Part shown: in pieces, positions 44,177 through 53,309 of the stretch
Layout: each line of letters opens with the position of its first letter
Position numbering within the stretch: the stretch's first letter is position 1
NCBI RefSeq assembly: GCF_031456545.1
Contig: NZ_JAVDUV010000001.1
Span: 124,001 to 188,000, forward strand
Source of the DNA: Agromyces sp. 3263
GTDB lineage: Bacteria > Actinomycetota > Actinomycetes > Actinomycetales > Microbacteriaceae
DNA length: 64,000 nt
Direction of reading: 5' to 3'
Made by a program: the position numbers and the translations under genes
The notes under the pieces: model-generated
What the model saw: the letters and a program-made list of their open reading frames with translations, nothing else
Told to the model about the DNA's origin: nothing
Database searches by the model: none

Positions 44177-45741
44177 CGCGCCTCCTCCGACGCGACGGAT
44201 GCCACGGTCGCGATGGCGGTCCGCTCGGCGAGGAGGCGGCGCAGCACCTTGCCCGCGGTGGACCGAGGGAGCTCGTCGACGAAGTGCACCTCGCGCGGCA
44301 CCTTGTAGCGGGCGAGGGAGGCGGAGGCGAACTCGACCAGCTCCGCGGCATCCGTCGCCCGGCCACGGTGCGCGACGACCCAGGCCGCGCCCGCTTCGCC
44401 CCACCGCTCGTCGGGTACGCCCACCACGGCGACGTCGGCGACGGCCGGATGCCCCATGAGGACGGCCTCGACCTCCGCGGGGGCGACGCCCTCGCCGCCC
44501 GAGATGTAGATGTCCTTGATGCGATCGACGATCGTGAAGAACCCGTCGGCGTCGCGGCGCACGAGATCGCCGGTGCGCAGCCATCCGTCGACCAGGGTCG
44601 CCAGCGTCGCAGCGGGGTCGCGGAAGTACCCCGCGAACACCGACGGCCCCTGCACGAGCAGCTCGCCCTCGGCTGCGCCGTCGAGGTGCTCGCCCGTCGC
44701 GGGATCGGCGACGGCCACGTCGACGTGCGGGTAGGGCTTGCCGGCCGACCCGGCGCGCACGCGCGCGTCCTCGTCGGGGAGGCACAGCACGTTCGGCGAC
44801 GCCTCGGTCAGCCCGTAGCCCTGGGTGAGCGCCACCCCGCGGGCATGCCAGGTGCGCAGCAGCGCGGGCGGCATGGGGGCGCCGCCCACGATCGCGTGCG
44901 CGAGGCTCGACAGGTCGGTGCCCGCGAAGTCGGGGTGCTGCGCCAGGAACAGGTAGTTGGCGGGCACGCCCATCATGGTCGTGATGCCGCGCTCCTGGAT
45001 CAGGTGCAGCACCCGGCCGGGATCGAAGGTGCGCTCGAGCACGACCGTGGCGCCCGTCCACCAGGCCAGCAGCGGCTGGATGTTCCACCCGCCGACGTGG
45101 TACTGCGGGAGCACCGCGAGCACGGTGTCGCCCGCGCCGATCTCGGCGATGCGCGAGAGCGAGAGGTTCGTGAAGAAGCAGTTGCGATGCGTGAGCACGG
45201 CACCCTTGGGAGTGGCGGTCGTGCCCGAGGTGAAGATGATGAGCAGCGCGTCGTCGTCGGCGACGTCGCCACGCGTTCCGGATGCCGCGCGGCGGGCGTC
45301 GGCGGCCGGAGGCGGGCAATCCGCCTCGACGCCATGCGCCCCGAGCGGCGCGTTGGGGATGCGCTGCGGCAGGCGTGCCAGCGTCGCCCGGGCGAGTGAC
45401 TCGAACTCGCTCTCGAGGAGGAGCAGCGCCGGGTCGGCGATCTCGAGCTGTTCGGCGAGCTCGCGCGGGGCGAGCCGCCACGACAGCGGCACGAGCACGA
45501 GCCCGGCCTTGGCGCAGGCGAAGAACAGCACGACGTGGTCGGCGCTGTTGCCGGTGATGGTCGCGATGCGGTCGCCGATCGCGTAGCCGGTCGCTCGGAA
45601 CGCCTCCGCGAGCCGTTCCGAGCGGGCGTCGAGCTCGCGATACGTCACGACCACTCCGCGGTCGTCGATCGCGATGCGCTCAGGGGTGGCGCGGGCACGG
45701 TCGCGCGTCCAGCGTCCGAGCGTGTTCAGGCCGTCAGGCAT
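44173..45741 (-). CDS. class I adenylate-forming acyl-CoA ligase
   Basis: 522 aa. ATP/AMP motif IIFTSGTTATPKGAVLTHRN (about 174-193), GYGLTEASP, WLRTGDL and DRIKDIYISGGEGVAP with the C-terminal catalytic Lys in RSTAGKVLRR. Activates a short- or medium-chain carboxylic acid to its CoA thioester; with its neighbours, possibly 3-hydroxybutyrate, acetoacetate or a related branched acid. ATG at 45741 lies within the 3' end of the permease gene (8-nt overlap). Confidence 0.92.
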   Translation of the reverse strand: MPDGLNTLGRWTRDRARATPERIAIDDRGVVVTYRELDARSERLAEAFRATGYAIGDRIATITGNSADHVVLFFACAKAGLVLVPLSWRLAPRELAEQLEIADPALLLLESEFESLARATLARLPQRIPNAPLGAHGVEADCPPPAADARRAASGTRGDVADDDALLIIFTSGTTATPKGAVLTHRNCFFTNLSLSRIAEIGAGDTVLAVLPQYHVGGWNIQPLLAWWTGATVVLERTFDPGRVLHLIQERGITTMMGVPANYLFLAQHPDFAGTDLSSLAHAIVGGAPMPPALLRTWHARGVALTQGYGLTEASPNVLCLPDEDARVRAGSAGKPYPHVDVAVADPATGEHLDGAAEGELLVQGPSVFAGYFRDPAATLATLVDGWLRTGDLVRRDADGFFTIVDRIKDIYISGGEGVAPAEVEAVLMGHPAVADVAVVGVPDERWGEAGAAWVVAHRGRATDAAELVEFASASLARYKVPREVHFVDELPRSTAGKVLRRLLAERTAIATVASVASEEAR

Positions 45742-46912
45742 CCGCGGCCTCCTCCGTCTCGACCGGATGCTGCTTCCGGCCAGTGCTGATGCGCTGCGGG
45801 ATTCCCGCGATCCCCCCGGGAAGGAACAGCACCACGAGGATGAACAGCGTGCCCAGGATGAACAGCGGCTCGGACAGCGGCACCCGGAGCACGGCGGGCA
45901 GTCCGGCGATGACGTCGGAGCCCGCGAGCGCCGTGAGCCGCTGATCGAGCAGTGTGTAGACGATACCGCCCACGATCGCGCCCCAGCGATAGCCCACTCC
46001 CCCGAGCACCACGATGACGAGGAGCGTGAGCGTGAAGTCCGCCGTGGCGATGCGCGGCGATGCGCCCGACTGCAGCAGGAGGTAGCCCATGCCGGCGATC
46101 GCGGCGAGCACCGACGCGACGACGAAGACGAGCAGCTTCACGGTGTAGGGCTGCAGGCCGATGACGCGCACCCGAAGTTCGTTCTCCCGAATGGCCTCGG
46201 CCACGCGCCCGGCGCGGCTGCGCTCGACCCACAGCACGACGAGGTACACGAAGACGAGCACGCCGAGTGCGAGCCAGTAGAGGTTCCGGGTGTTCACCAC
46301 GCCCACGAGCGCGTCGGGCACGTGCTCGATGTCGAGCGAGAGCCCCTCGTCGCCGCCGGTCGCGCCGCCCGGGTTGCGCCGGATGAGCACCGACCCGGCC
46401 TGCGCGAACGCGAGCGTGACCATCGCGAACGAGATGCCGGTGACCCGCAGCGCGAGCGAGCCGACGGTCGCGGCCAGCACGATGCCGAGCACGAGGGTGA
46501 CCGCGATCGAGCCGACGAAGATGAGCTCGCTCGGCCACCCGACCGGCGCGAACGCGTCGAGCGTCATGCCGAGCCCGTAAGCGCCCGCGGCGAAGAACAG
46601 CGCGTGGCCGAACGAGAGCAGGCCGGCGAGCCCGAACATCATGCGGTAGCTCAGGGCGAGCGCCGCGATGAGCATCGCGTAGGCGAGGAGCTGCAGGGTC
46701 CCCGGCGTGTAGGTCGGGCCGGGCAGCACGCCCGGGAGGTCGAGGGCGAGCAGGGGCAGGATGGCGAGGACGACGACGAGGGCGACGCCCCCGCCGATTA
46801 GGAGCAGCGTGCGACGGCCGGATGCCACGGCCGAGCGCTCGCCCGAGTCGGCCCGCGCTGCGGGGTCGAGTTCGCGCGTCGGCGACGCGGCATCCGTTCT
46901 CTGCGGGTTCAT
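45734..46912 (-). CDS. branched-chain-type ABC transporter permease (LivM-like)
   Basis: 392 aa with a polar N-terminal extension of about 40 residues and nine or so hydrophobic helices. Family blocks: GLAGLLSFGHALFFAAGAY, TGISFAMVTLAFAQ, GGVGYRWGAIVGG. One of two permease subunits. ATG at 46912 overlaps the LivH-like stop. Confidence 0.92.
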   Translation of the reverse strand: MNPQRTDAASPTRELDPAARADSGERSAVASGRRTLLLIGGGVALVVVLAILPLLALDLPGVLPGPTYTPGTLQLLAYAMLIAALALSYRMMFGLAGLLSFGHALFFAAGAYGLGMTLDAFAPVGWPSELIFVGSIAVTLVLGIVLAATVGSLALRVTGISFAMVTLAFAQAGSVLIRRNPGGATGGDEGLSLDIEHVPDALVGVVNTRNLYWLALGVLVFVYLVVLWVERSRAGRVAEAIRENELRVRVIGLQPYTVKLLVFVVASVLAAIAGMGYLLLQSGASPRIATADFTLTLLVIVVLGGVGYRWGAIVGGIVYTLLDQRLTALAGSDVIAGLPAVLRVPLSEPLFILGTLFILVVLFLPGGIAGIPQRISTGRKQHPVETEEAADA

Positions 46913-47784
46913 GCGACCTTCCCCATGAGTCCACGCGGGCGCACGAGCAGCACCGCGGCGAGCGCGATCACCACGACGAGGTCGCCGGTGCCGCCCCAGT
47001 AGAAGTTGGCGAACTGCTGCAGCACGGCAACGAGCACCGACGCGATCGCAGCGCCGGTGAGCGACCCCAGCCCACCGATCACCGTGACGATGAAGGCGAA
47101 GATGAGCAGCACCGAGCCGAGGTGCGCCGACACGTAGCCGTAGTAGACGGAGGCGAGCACGCCCCCGAGCCCCGCTGCCGCCCCGCCGATCGCGAAGACG
47201 ATCGTGAACGACCGACGGACGTCGATGCCGAGCGCGGTGACCATCGACCGGTTCTCGACGCCGGCGCGGATGATGAGCCCGTACCGGGTGCGCTGGAGGA
47301 ACAGCACGATGCCGGCGAGCACGAGCGCGGCGCAGGCGATGAGCAGGAACCGGTCGTTCGGGATCTTCGCCCCGAGGATCTCGGTGGTCTGGCCGAGCCA
47401 CTCGGGCTTCTGCGTGTAGATCGGGTCGGTCCCCCAGATGCCCTCGAAGAGGGCCACGCTCGCGAGCGCGAGGCCGACGGTGACGAGCGCCTGCTCGATG
47501 TGCCGTTCGTAGAGCCGGCGGATGAGGAGGTACTCCGTCGCCGCGGCCACCACCGCGCCCACGACCATTCCGACGAGGGCCGAGACGGCCAGGCCCGCCC
47601 AGGTGCCGTCGGAGACGCGGCGCCCGACCTCCCAGCCGAGGAACGCCGAGATCGTGAGGAACGAGCCGTGCGCGAAGTTCAGCACGCCCATGAGCCCGTA
47701 GATGAGCGACAGGCCGCTCGCGACGAGGAAGTACAGGGCGCCGAGGCCGAGCCCGGTGATGAGGAGCAGCAGCAGCGTGCTCAT
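46909..47784 (-). CDS. branched-chain-type ABC transporter permease (LivH-like)
   Basis: 291 aa, eight or so helices. GLSLIYGLMGVLNFAHGSF near the start and GGLGSLTGAAIASVLVA near the end are the LivH signatures. ATG 47784 overlaps the stop of the LivF-like gene. Confidence 0.93.
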   Translation of the reverse strand: MSTLLLLLITGLGLGALYFLVASGLSLIYGLMGVLNFAHGSFLTISAFLGWEVGRRVSDGTWAGLAVSALVGMVVGAVVAAATEYLLIRRLYERHIEQALVTVGLALASVALFEGIWGTDPIYTQKPEWLGQTTEILGAKIPNDRFLLIACAALVLAGIVLFLQRTRYGLIIRAGVENRSMVTALGIDVRRSFTIVFAIGGAAAGLGGVLASVYYGYVSAHLGSVLLIFAFIVTVIGGLGSLTGAAIASVLVAVLQQFANFYWGGTGDLVVVIALAAVLLVRPRGLMGKVA

Positions 47785-48536
47785 CGTGCCCCTCCCTTCG
47801 AGGCGTCGCGTTCATGTGGGGCATCCCTGCCGTCTGCGGCGTCGTGGACGCCCAGGTAGCGCTGGATCCGATCCTCGTCATCGAGCAGGTCGGATGCCGC
47901 GCCGGTGAAGACCACCCGGCCGCCCGAGAGCACGACGACGCGCTCGGCGAGCCTGCGCACCACCTGCAGGTTCTGCTCGACGAGGAGGATCGGCACGGTG
48001 GTCGCCGCCTCGGCGAGCGCCGCCGCCACCTCGTCGACGATGCGGGGCGCGAGCCCCTTCGTCGGCTCGTCGACGAGGAGCAGCCGGTTCTCGTTCACGA
48101 GTGCGCGGGCGAGCGACACCATCTGCTGCTGTCCTCCCGAGAGCGTGCCCGCACGTTGCGCCCGCCGTTCCACGAGGTCGGGGAAGAGTCGGTCGACGAG
48201 GTCTCGCCGCGGCCGGTCGTCGCGCTCGGCGAGGCGGAGGTTCTCCGCCACGGTCAGGCCGCCGAAGACCTCGCGGTCCTCGGGCACGTAGCCGACGCCG
48301 CGCTGCACGATGCGATGGGTGGGCAGCCGGTCGACGCGGGTGCCTGCGAGGCGCACCTCCCCCGTGCGTTCGATGAGGCCGAGGATCGACTTGATCGTCG
48401 AGGTCTTGCCGACCCCGTTGCGTCCCAGGAGCGCGGTGACCCCGAGCGCCGGAACCTCGAAGGAGACGTCCTCGACGACCTGCTGGCCGGCGATGCGGCC
48501 GCTCAGCCGGTCGACGACGAGGATGGGCTCGCTCAC
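47781..48536 (-). CDS. branched-chain-type ABC transporter ATPase (LivF-like)
   Basis: 251 aa. Walker A GRNGVGKTST (about 38-47), signature LSGGQQQMVSLARAL, Walker B LLLVDEPTKGLAP, His-loop replaced in part by VEQNLQ. GTG 48536 overlaps the LivG-like stop. Longer C-terminus than usual (about 20 charged residues). Confidence 0.93.
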   Translation of the reverse strand: MSEPILVVDRLSGRIAGQQVVEDVSFEVPALGVTALLGRNGVGKTSTIKSILGLIERTGEVRLAGTRVDRLPTHRIVQRGVGYVPEDREVFGGLTVAENLRLAERDDRPRRDLVDRLFPDLVERRAQRAGTLSGGQQQMVSLARALVNENRLLLVDEPTKGLAPRIVDEVAAALAEAATTVPILLVEQNLQVVRRLAERVVVLSGGRVVFTGAASDLLDDEDRIQRYLGVHDAADGRDAPHERDASKGGAR

Positions 48537-49288
48537 ACCGACTCCCCCAGGTAGGCGGACTGCACGGTCGGGTTCGCCATGACGGCCTCCGGAGTGTCGA
48601 CGGCGAGGAGCTCGCCGTGGTGCATGACCGCGACGCGGTCGACGAGGCCGAGCACGACCTCCATGTGGTGCTCGACCATGAGCACGGTGCGCCCGCCGCG
48701 GTGGAGGCCCCGGATGACCTCGGTGATCGCGGGCACGTCGCCCGACGCGACCCCGGCCATCGGCTCGTCGAGCAGGACCACCTTCGGATCCATGGCGATG
48801 AGCATGGCGATCTCGACCTTGCGCTTCTCGCCGTGGGCGAGCCCTGCGGCATCGGCGTCGGCGCGATCGGCGAGGCCCACCTCGGCGAGCGCGTCGAGCG
48901 CGGTGCGGGTCGCGGCATCCGTGCGCCGCGGGGTGCGGAACACGGATGCCGCGCGGCCGGCGTGCGCCTGGGCCGCCAGCCGAACGTTCTCGAGCACGCT
49001 GAGCGCCGGGAACAGGCTCGACGTCTGGAACGTGCGCCCGAGGCCCGCCGTGGCCCGCCGGTGGATCGGCTGCCGCGTGACGTCCTGGCCGTCGAGGAGG
49101 ACGGCGCCCTCGGTGGGTCGCACCACTCCCGAGATCACGTTGAAGAGCGTCGTCTTCCCCGCGCCGTTCGGGCCGATCACCCCGAGCATCTCGCCCGCGA
49201 CGACCTCGAGCGACACGTCGTGGAGGATGCGCGCCCCGCCGATGCGGAGGCCGACGTGCTCGAGCGCGAGCATCGGGTGGTCGGTCAT
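48533..49288 (-). CDS. branched-chain-type ABC transporter ATPase (LivG-like)
   Basis: 251 aa. Walker A GPNGAGKTTLFN, GLGRTFQTSSLFPALSVLENV, a degenerate signature LAHGEKRKVEIAM and Walker B VVLLDEPMAGV. ATG 49288, 22 bp after the binding-protein stop. Confidence 0.93.
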   Translation of the reverse strand: MTDHPMLALEHVGLRIGGARILHDVSLEVVAGEMLGVIGPNGAGKTTLFNVISGVVRPTEGAVLLDGQDVTRQPIHRRATAGLGRTFQTSSLFPALSVLENVRLAAQAHAGRAASVFRTPRRTDAATRTALDALAEVGLADRADADAAGLAHGEKRKVEIAMLIAMDPKVVLLDEPMAGVASGDVPAITEVIRGLHRGGRTVLMVEHHMEVVLGLVDRVAVMHHGELLAVDTPEAVMANPTVQSAYLGESV

Positions 49289-49310
49289 GGCTGCCTTCGG
49301 TTCCGTTCGG

Positions 49311-50513
49311 TCACTTGCCGGCGACGGGCGGCGCGACGGTCTCGGCGTCGATGGTGTCGACGAGCTCGGGCACCCAGGTCGCACCGTCCTGCACGAGGCT
49401 GGCCTGGTACATCGGCTGGATCATGGCGTGGTCCTCGTCTCGCACGGTGATCTCGCCCTTGACCGAGTCGAAGGACCAGCCCTCGAGCGCGTCGATCATG
49501 CCGTCGACGGTGTCGCCGCCCTCGCGCACGGCCTGCACGATCATCTGCGCGGCGACGAAGCCGTCGGGCGAGAAGAGGTCGGGCGTCTCGCCGTTCGCCT
49601 CGAGGTACTCGATCATCGCGGCCTCGGCGTCGGTGCCGGCCGCACCGCCGAAGTAGTGGTTGAGGAACGAGATGTCGTCGGATGCGTCGCCGTACGCGCC
49701 GTACGTCGCCGCGTCGCCGAGACCCGTGACCACCGGTGCCGCGTCGAAGACGCCCTGCTGCGCGAGCGCCGTCCACATGGCGCCCGAGGAGGCGCCGGCC
49801 CAGGCGACGAAGACGAGGTCGGGCGACGCGGCGAGCAACTGCTGCGCGAAGGGCGTGAACTCGGTGGCGTCCTCGGCGACGAGCACGCCCTCGACGTTCG
49901 CGCCCTGGCCGCCGAGCACGGCCTGCACCGCGGCGAGGTTGCCCTGGCCGAACGCGTTGTCCTGGGCGAAGACGACGACCTTCTTGCCGTCGGGGTCGCC
50001 GATGAACGTGCCCGCGGTGGCGACGTCCTGGTAGGTCTGCCGGCCGGACCGGAACGTGTAGTCGTTCACCCCGGTGATCGCATCGGCCGCAGCGGGGCCC
50101 GAGATATAGAGGATCTTGTTCTGCTCCGCCTGCTCGGCGAGCGCCGTCGCGATGCCCGACGCGGCGGTGCCCGCGAGGATCTGGTAGCCCTGGCCGATGA
50201 AGTCCTTGGCCTTGGAGACGGCGGTGTCGGGGTTGCCCTGGTCGTCGGCCCACTCGATGTCGAGCTCACGGCCGTCGACGGCGCCGGTGCCGTCGGTGGC
50301 GTAATCGAGCCCGGCCTCGAAGCCTGCGGTGTAGGCCGCGCCGTAGGCCGCGAGCGGACCGGTCTGGCTCGTGAGCATGGCGACCTTGACCGGAGCGCCG
50401 GCGTCGGTCGCCCCGGCATCGCCGCCCGTGGCCGTGGTCGGGGCGCACCCGACGAGCGCAATGGACGCGGCGGCGATGACGGCCGTCGCGAGGTACTTCT
50501 TCGTAACCCGCAT
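49311..50513 (-). CDS. branched-chain-type ABC transporter substrate-binding lipoprotein
   Basis: 400 aa. Lipoprotein signal: VIAAASIALVGCAP (lipobox Cys near residue 23). Periplasmic-binding fold of the LivJ/HAAT type (VKVAMLTSQTGPLAAYG, LDIEWADDQGNP, GQGYQILAGTAAS). ATG 50513 with GAGAGG upstream. First gene of the minus-strand operon 50.5 to 39.4 kb. Substrate not identifiable; the downstream enzymes suggest a short carboxylic or hydroxy acid instead of an amino acid. Confidence 0.93.
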   Translation of the reverse strand: MRVTKKYLATAVIAAASIALVGCAPTTATGGDAGATDAGAPVKVAMLTSQTGPLAAYGAAYTAGFEAGLDYATDGTGAVDGRELDIEWADDQGNPDTAVSKAKDFIGQGYQILAGTAASGIATALAEQAEQNKILYISGPAAADAITGVNDYTFRSGRQTYQDVATAGTFIGDPDGKKVVVFAQDNAFGQGNLAAVQAVLGGQGANVEGVLVAEDATEFTPFAQQLLAASPDLVFVAWAGASSGAMWTALAQQGVFDAAPVVTGLGDAATYGAYGDASDDISFLNHYFGGAAGTDAEAAMIEYLEANGETPDLFSPDGFVAAQMIVQAVREGGDTVDGMIDALEGWSFDSVKGEITVRDEDHAMIQPMYQASLVQDGATWVPELVDTIDAETVAPPVAGK

Positions 50514-50553
50514 GTGAGTGCCTCTCAACAGTGAATGGCTGGATGTCTGGAGC

Positions 50554-50575
50554 GAACCTGACAGGTGGTTCAGGT
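50554..50575. promoter_or_regulatory. candidate operator between the ABC operon and thiolase
   Basis: Nested dyads: GAACC (50554-50558) with GGTTC (50567-50571), ACCTG-A-CAGGT (50556-50566), and CCTGA with TCAGG (50570-50574). It covers the expected -35 region of the thiolase promoter and lies about 40 bp upstream of the binding-protein ATG. Fits a TetR-type site; not proven. Confidence 0.45.
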
Positions 50576-50585
50576 CTCAGGAAAG

Positions 50586-50591
50586 TACAAT
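50586..50591 (+). promoter_or_regulatory. -10 element of the thiolase gene
   Basis: TACAAT, followed by a leader of about 42 nt holding AAGGAG at 50625-50630, 9 nt before the ATG. Confidence 0.55.
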
Positions 50592-50639
50592 AGGGTCGAA
50601 CACGCAACGCTCGCAACCCGAACGAAGGAGTCCCGGAAC

Positions 50640-51824
50640 ATGAGCAACCCCGACGTCGTCATCATCGCGGGGGCACGCACGCCGTTCGCCCGCATCAACG
50701 GCAACCTCGCGGGCCAGACGGCGGTGCAGCTCGGCACGGCCGCCATCCGCGGCGCCCTCGAGCGCGCCGGCGTCTCCCCCGACGACGTCGACGCCGTGAT
50801 CATGGGCCAGGTCCTCCAGGCCGGCGCCGGCCAGAACCCGGCGAAGCAGTCCGCCGTCGCGGCCGGCATCCCGTGGCGGGTGCCCGCGACCACGATCAAC
50901 AAGGTCTGCCTGTCGGGCCTCGTCGCCATCACGGATGCCGCGCGCATGATCCGCCTCGGCGAGGCATCCGTCATCGTGGCCGGCGGCCAGGAGTCGATGA
51001 CCAAGGCGCCGTTGCTCGTGCCGGGCTCCCGCAAGGGCTGGGCCTACGGCAGCGTCGAGATGCTCGACCACGCCGCCTACGACGGCCTCACCGACGCGTT
51101 CGACCAGGAGTCGATGGGCGCGTCGACCGAGCGCTTCAACGCCCGCTACGGCCTCACCCGCGAGGAGCAGGACGAGATCGCCGCCGCCTCCCACGCGCGT
51201 GCCGGCCGCGCGCAGGCGGACGGCGTGTTCGACGACGAGATCGTGTCGGTCGAGGTGCCGCAGCGCAAGGGCGACCCGGTCGTCGTCGCCGCCGACGAGG
51301 GCGTGCGCCCCGACTCGACCGCCGAGGTGCTCGGCCGCCTTCGTCCGGCATTCGCCGAGGGCGGCGCCATCACGGCCGGCAACTCCTCACCCCTGTCCGA
51401 CGGCGCGGCGGCGGTCGTGGTCGCCAGTCGCGAGTGGGCCGAGTCGCGAGGACTGCCCTGGCTGGCCCTCATCGGCGCCTCGGGCCAGGTCGCCGGACCC
51501 GACAACTCGCTGCACTCGCAGCCGTCGAACGCGATCGCGGCCGCCCTCGAGCGGGAGGGCGCCGCGGCATCCGACCTCGACCTCGTCGAGATCAACGAGG
51601 CGTTCGCCGCGGTCTCGCTCCAGTCCATGCGCGACCTCGACCTCTCGGCCGACGTCGTCAACGTGCACGGCGGCGCCATCGCGCTCGGCCACCCCATTGG
51701 CGCATCCGGCGCGCGGCTCGCGCTGCACGCCGCGCTCGAGCTGTCGCGCCGCGGAAGCGGCCGCGCCGCGGTCGCGCTCTGCGGCGGCGGCGGACAGGGC
51801 GAGGCGCTCCTGCTCTCGCGCTGA
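50640..51824 (+). CDS. acetyl-CoA C-acetyltransferase (thiolase)
   Basis: 394 aa. Nucleophile Cys in INKVCLSGLVAI (about 90), EINEAFAAV, VNVHGGAIALGHPIGASGAR (catalytic His) and CGGGGQGEA (second Cys). Cleaves acetoacetyl-CoA to two acetyl-CoA, the last step after the 3-hydroxybutyrate dehydrogenase and CoA-transferase encoded on the other strand. ATG with AAGGAG upstream. Divergent from the ABC operon over a 126-bp gap with a candidate operator. Confidence 0.95.
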   Translation: MSNPDVVIIAGARTPFARINGNLAGQTAVQLGTAAIRGALERAGVSPDDVDAVIMGQVLQAGAGQNPAKQSAVAAGIPWRVPATTINKVCLSGLVAITDAARMIRLGEASVIVAGGQESMTKAPLLVPGSRKGWAYGSVEMLDHAAYDGLTDAFDQESMGASTERFNARYGLTREEQDEIAAASHARAGRAQADGVFDDEIVSVEVPQRKGDPVVVAADEGVRPDSTAEVLGRLRPAFAEGGAITAGNSSPLSDGAAAVVVASREWAESRGLPWLALIGASGQVAGPDNSLHSQPSNAIAAALEREGAAASDLDLVEINEAFAAVSLQSMRDLDLSADVVNVHGGAIALGHPIGASGARLALHAALELSRRGSGRAAVALCGGGGQGEALLLSR

Positions 51825-51916
51825 CCCAGCAGATCTGGCGCGCGCTGCGGCACCCTCGGCGCCTGTGGCAGCATGATGCGACGGGCGCCGCCGGTGCGCC
51901 CCGAGAGGGCCCCACC

Positions 51917-53203
51917 ATGAGCGATCAGCAGACGCAGGACGCAGGCACCGCGGCATCCGCCCGGCCGCCGCTCGACCACCGCCTGCGCCGCATGGTCGGC
52001 CGCGATCCCAACGAGGCCCACCGCGCCTCCACGCCGCTCGAGCTGCTCTTCGACCTCACGTTCGTCGTCGCGTTCAGCCAGGCGGGGGCGCAGACCGCGC
52101 ACCTGCTCGAGGTCGGCCACTGGATGCCGGCCATCGTCGGCTTCCTGTTCGCCGTCTTCGCGATCTGGTGGGCGTGGATCAACTACTCGTGGCTCGCGTC
52201 GGCGTACGACAACGACGACGTCTTCTTCCGCGTGGCGACCATGGTGGAGATGCTCGGCGTGCTGATCCTCGCGCTGGGCCTCCCCGACCTCTTCCACTCG
52301 CTCGACGAGGGCGAGCACGTCGACAACGGCGTGGTCGTCGCCGGCTACGTCGTCATGCGCGTCGCCACCATCGCCCTCTGGCTGCGCGCCGCGAAGCACG
52401 ACGGCACCCGCCGCCGCACGGCGCTCACCTACGCCGTCTTCGTCTCGCTCGCGCAGCTCGGCTGGATCGTCGTCATCTTCGTCAACCTGCCGCTCGCCCC
52501 GACGCTCGCGATCACGGCGGCGCTCATCGCCCTCGAACTCGTCGGGCCGTACGTCGCCGAGCACGGACGCGAGGGCGGCACGCCCTGGCACGCGCACCAC
52601 ATCGCCGAGCGCTACGGGCTGCTCGTCATCATCACGCTCGGCGAGATCATCCTCGGCACGATCCTCGCGATCTCGGCCGTGATCGACGAGCAGGACTGGT
52701 CGGTCGAGGCCGTCACCGTGGCCTTCGGCGGCACGGCGCTCGCGTTCGGGCTCTGGTGGGTGTACTTCACCATGCCGTCGGGCAAGGTGCTGCAGCGCTA
52801 CCGCGAACGCGGGTTCGTGTGGGGCTACCTCCACTACTTCATCTTCATCGCGCTGGCCGGCGCGGGGGCGGGCCTGCACGTGGCCGCCTACGAGATCGAG
52901 GGCGTCGCCCACATCGGCCTCGTGCCGGCGCTGCTCACCGTGGTCGTGCCCGTGGGTGTCTTCATGGTCGCGCTGTTCACCATCTACTCGCTGCTGCTGC
53001 GGCAGTTCGACCCGTTCCACATCTGGCTCTTCGTCGGCAGCCTGCTGGTGCTCGTCGCCGCCGTCGCCGCCGTGGCCGCCGGAGCGACCTTCGGCGTCGG
53101 CATCCTCATCACGGCGGCTGCGCCGTTCGTCGTCGTGGTCGGCTACGAGACGGTCGGCCACCGGCACCAGGCGGCCGCGCTGCGTCGCGCGCTCGGGGAC
53201 TGA
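51917..53203 (+). CDS. low temperature requirement A (LtrA) family membrane protein
   Basis: 428 aa, about twelve hydrophobic helices. The N-terminus DPNEAHRASTPLELLFDLTFVVAF is the LtrA hallmark, with AERYGLLVIITLGEIILG and RGFVWGYLHYFIF further on. Biochemical role unsettled. ATG 51917 with GAGAGG upstream. Converges with the SHOCT gene through a 32-bp palindrome. Confidence 0.93.
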   Translation: MSDQQTQDAGTAASARPPLDHRLRRMVGRDPNEAHRASTPLELLFDLTFVVAFSQAGAQTAHLLEVGHWMPAIVGFLFAVFAIWWAWINYSWLASAYDNDDVFFRVATMVEMLGVLILALGLPDLFHSLDEGEHVDNGVVVAGYVVMRVATIALWLRAAKHDGTRRRTALTYAVFVSLAQLGWIVVIFVNLPLAPTLAITAALIALELVGPYVAEHGREGGTPWHAHHIAERYGLLVIITLGEIILGTILAISAVIDEQDWSVEAVTVAFGGTALAFGLWWVYFTMPSGKVLQRYRERGFVWGYLHYFIFIALAGAGAGLHVAAYEIEGVAHIGLVPALLTVVVPVGVFMVALFTIYSLLLRQFDPFHIWLFVGSLLVLVAAVAAVAAGATFGVGILITAAAPFVVVVGYETVGHRHQAAALRRALGD

Positions 53204-53262
53204 CCGCCGGCCCGAGCCGGATGCACGCGGGTCACGACACGTCGTGGCATCCGGGCATGCGA

Positions 53263-53294
53263 CGAGGGGCGGATGCCGCGGCATCCGCCCCTCG
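53263..53294. terminator. 32-bp perfect palindrome between convergent genes
   Basis: CGAGGGGCGGATGCCG and its exact complement abut with no spacer. In RNA it would form a long GC hairpin usable by both LtrA (+) and the SHOCT gene (-). No U-run follows. Its centre is a head-to-head pair of the abundant GGATGCC heptamer. Confidence 0.65.
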
Positions 53295-53309
53295 CGTGTC
53301 GATCGGGCG

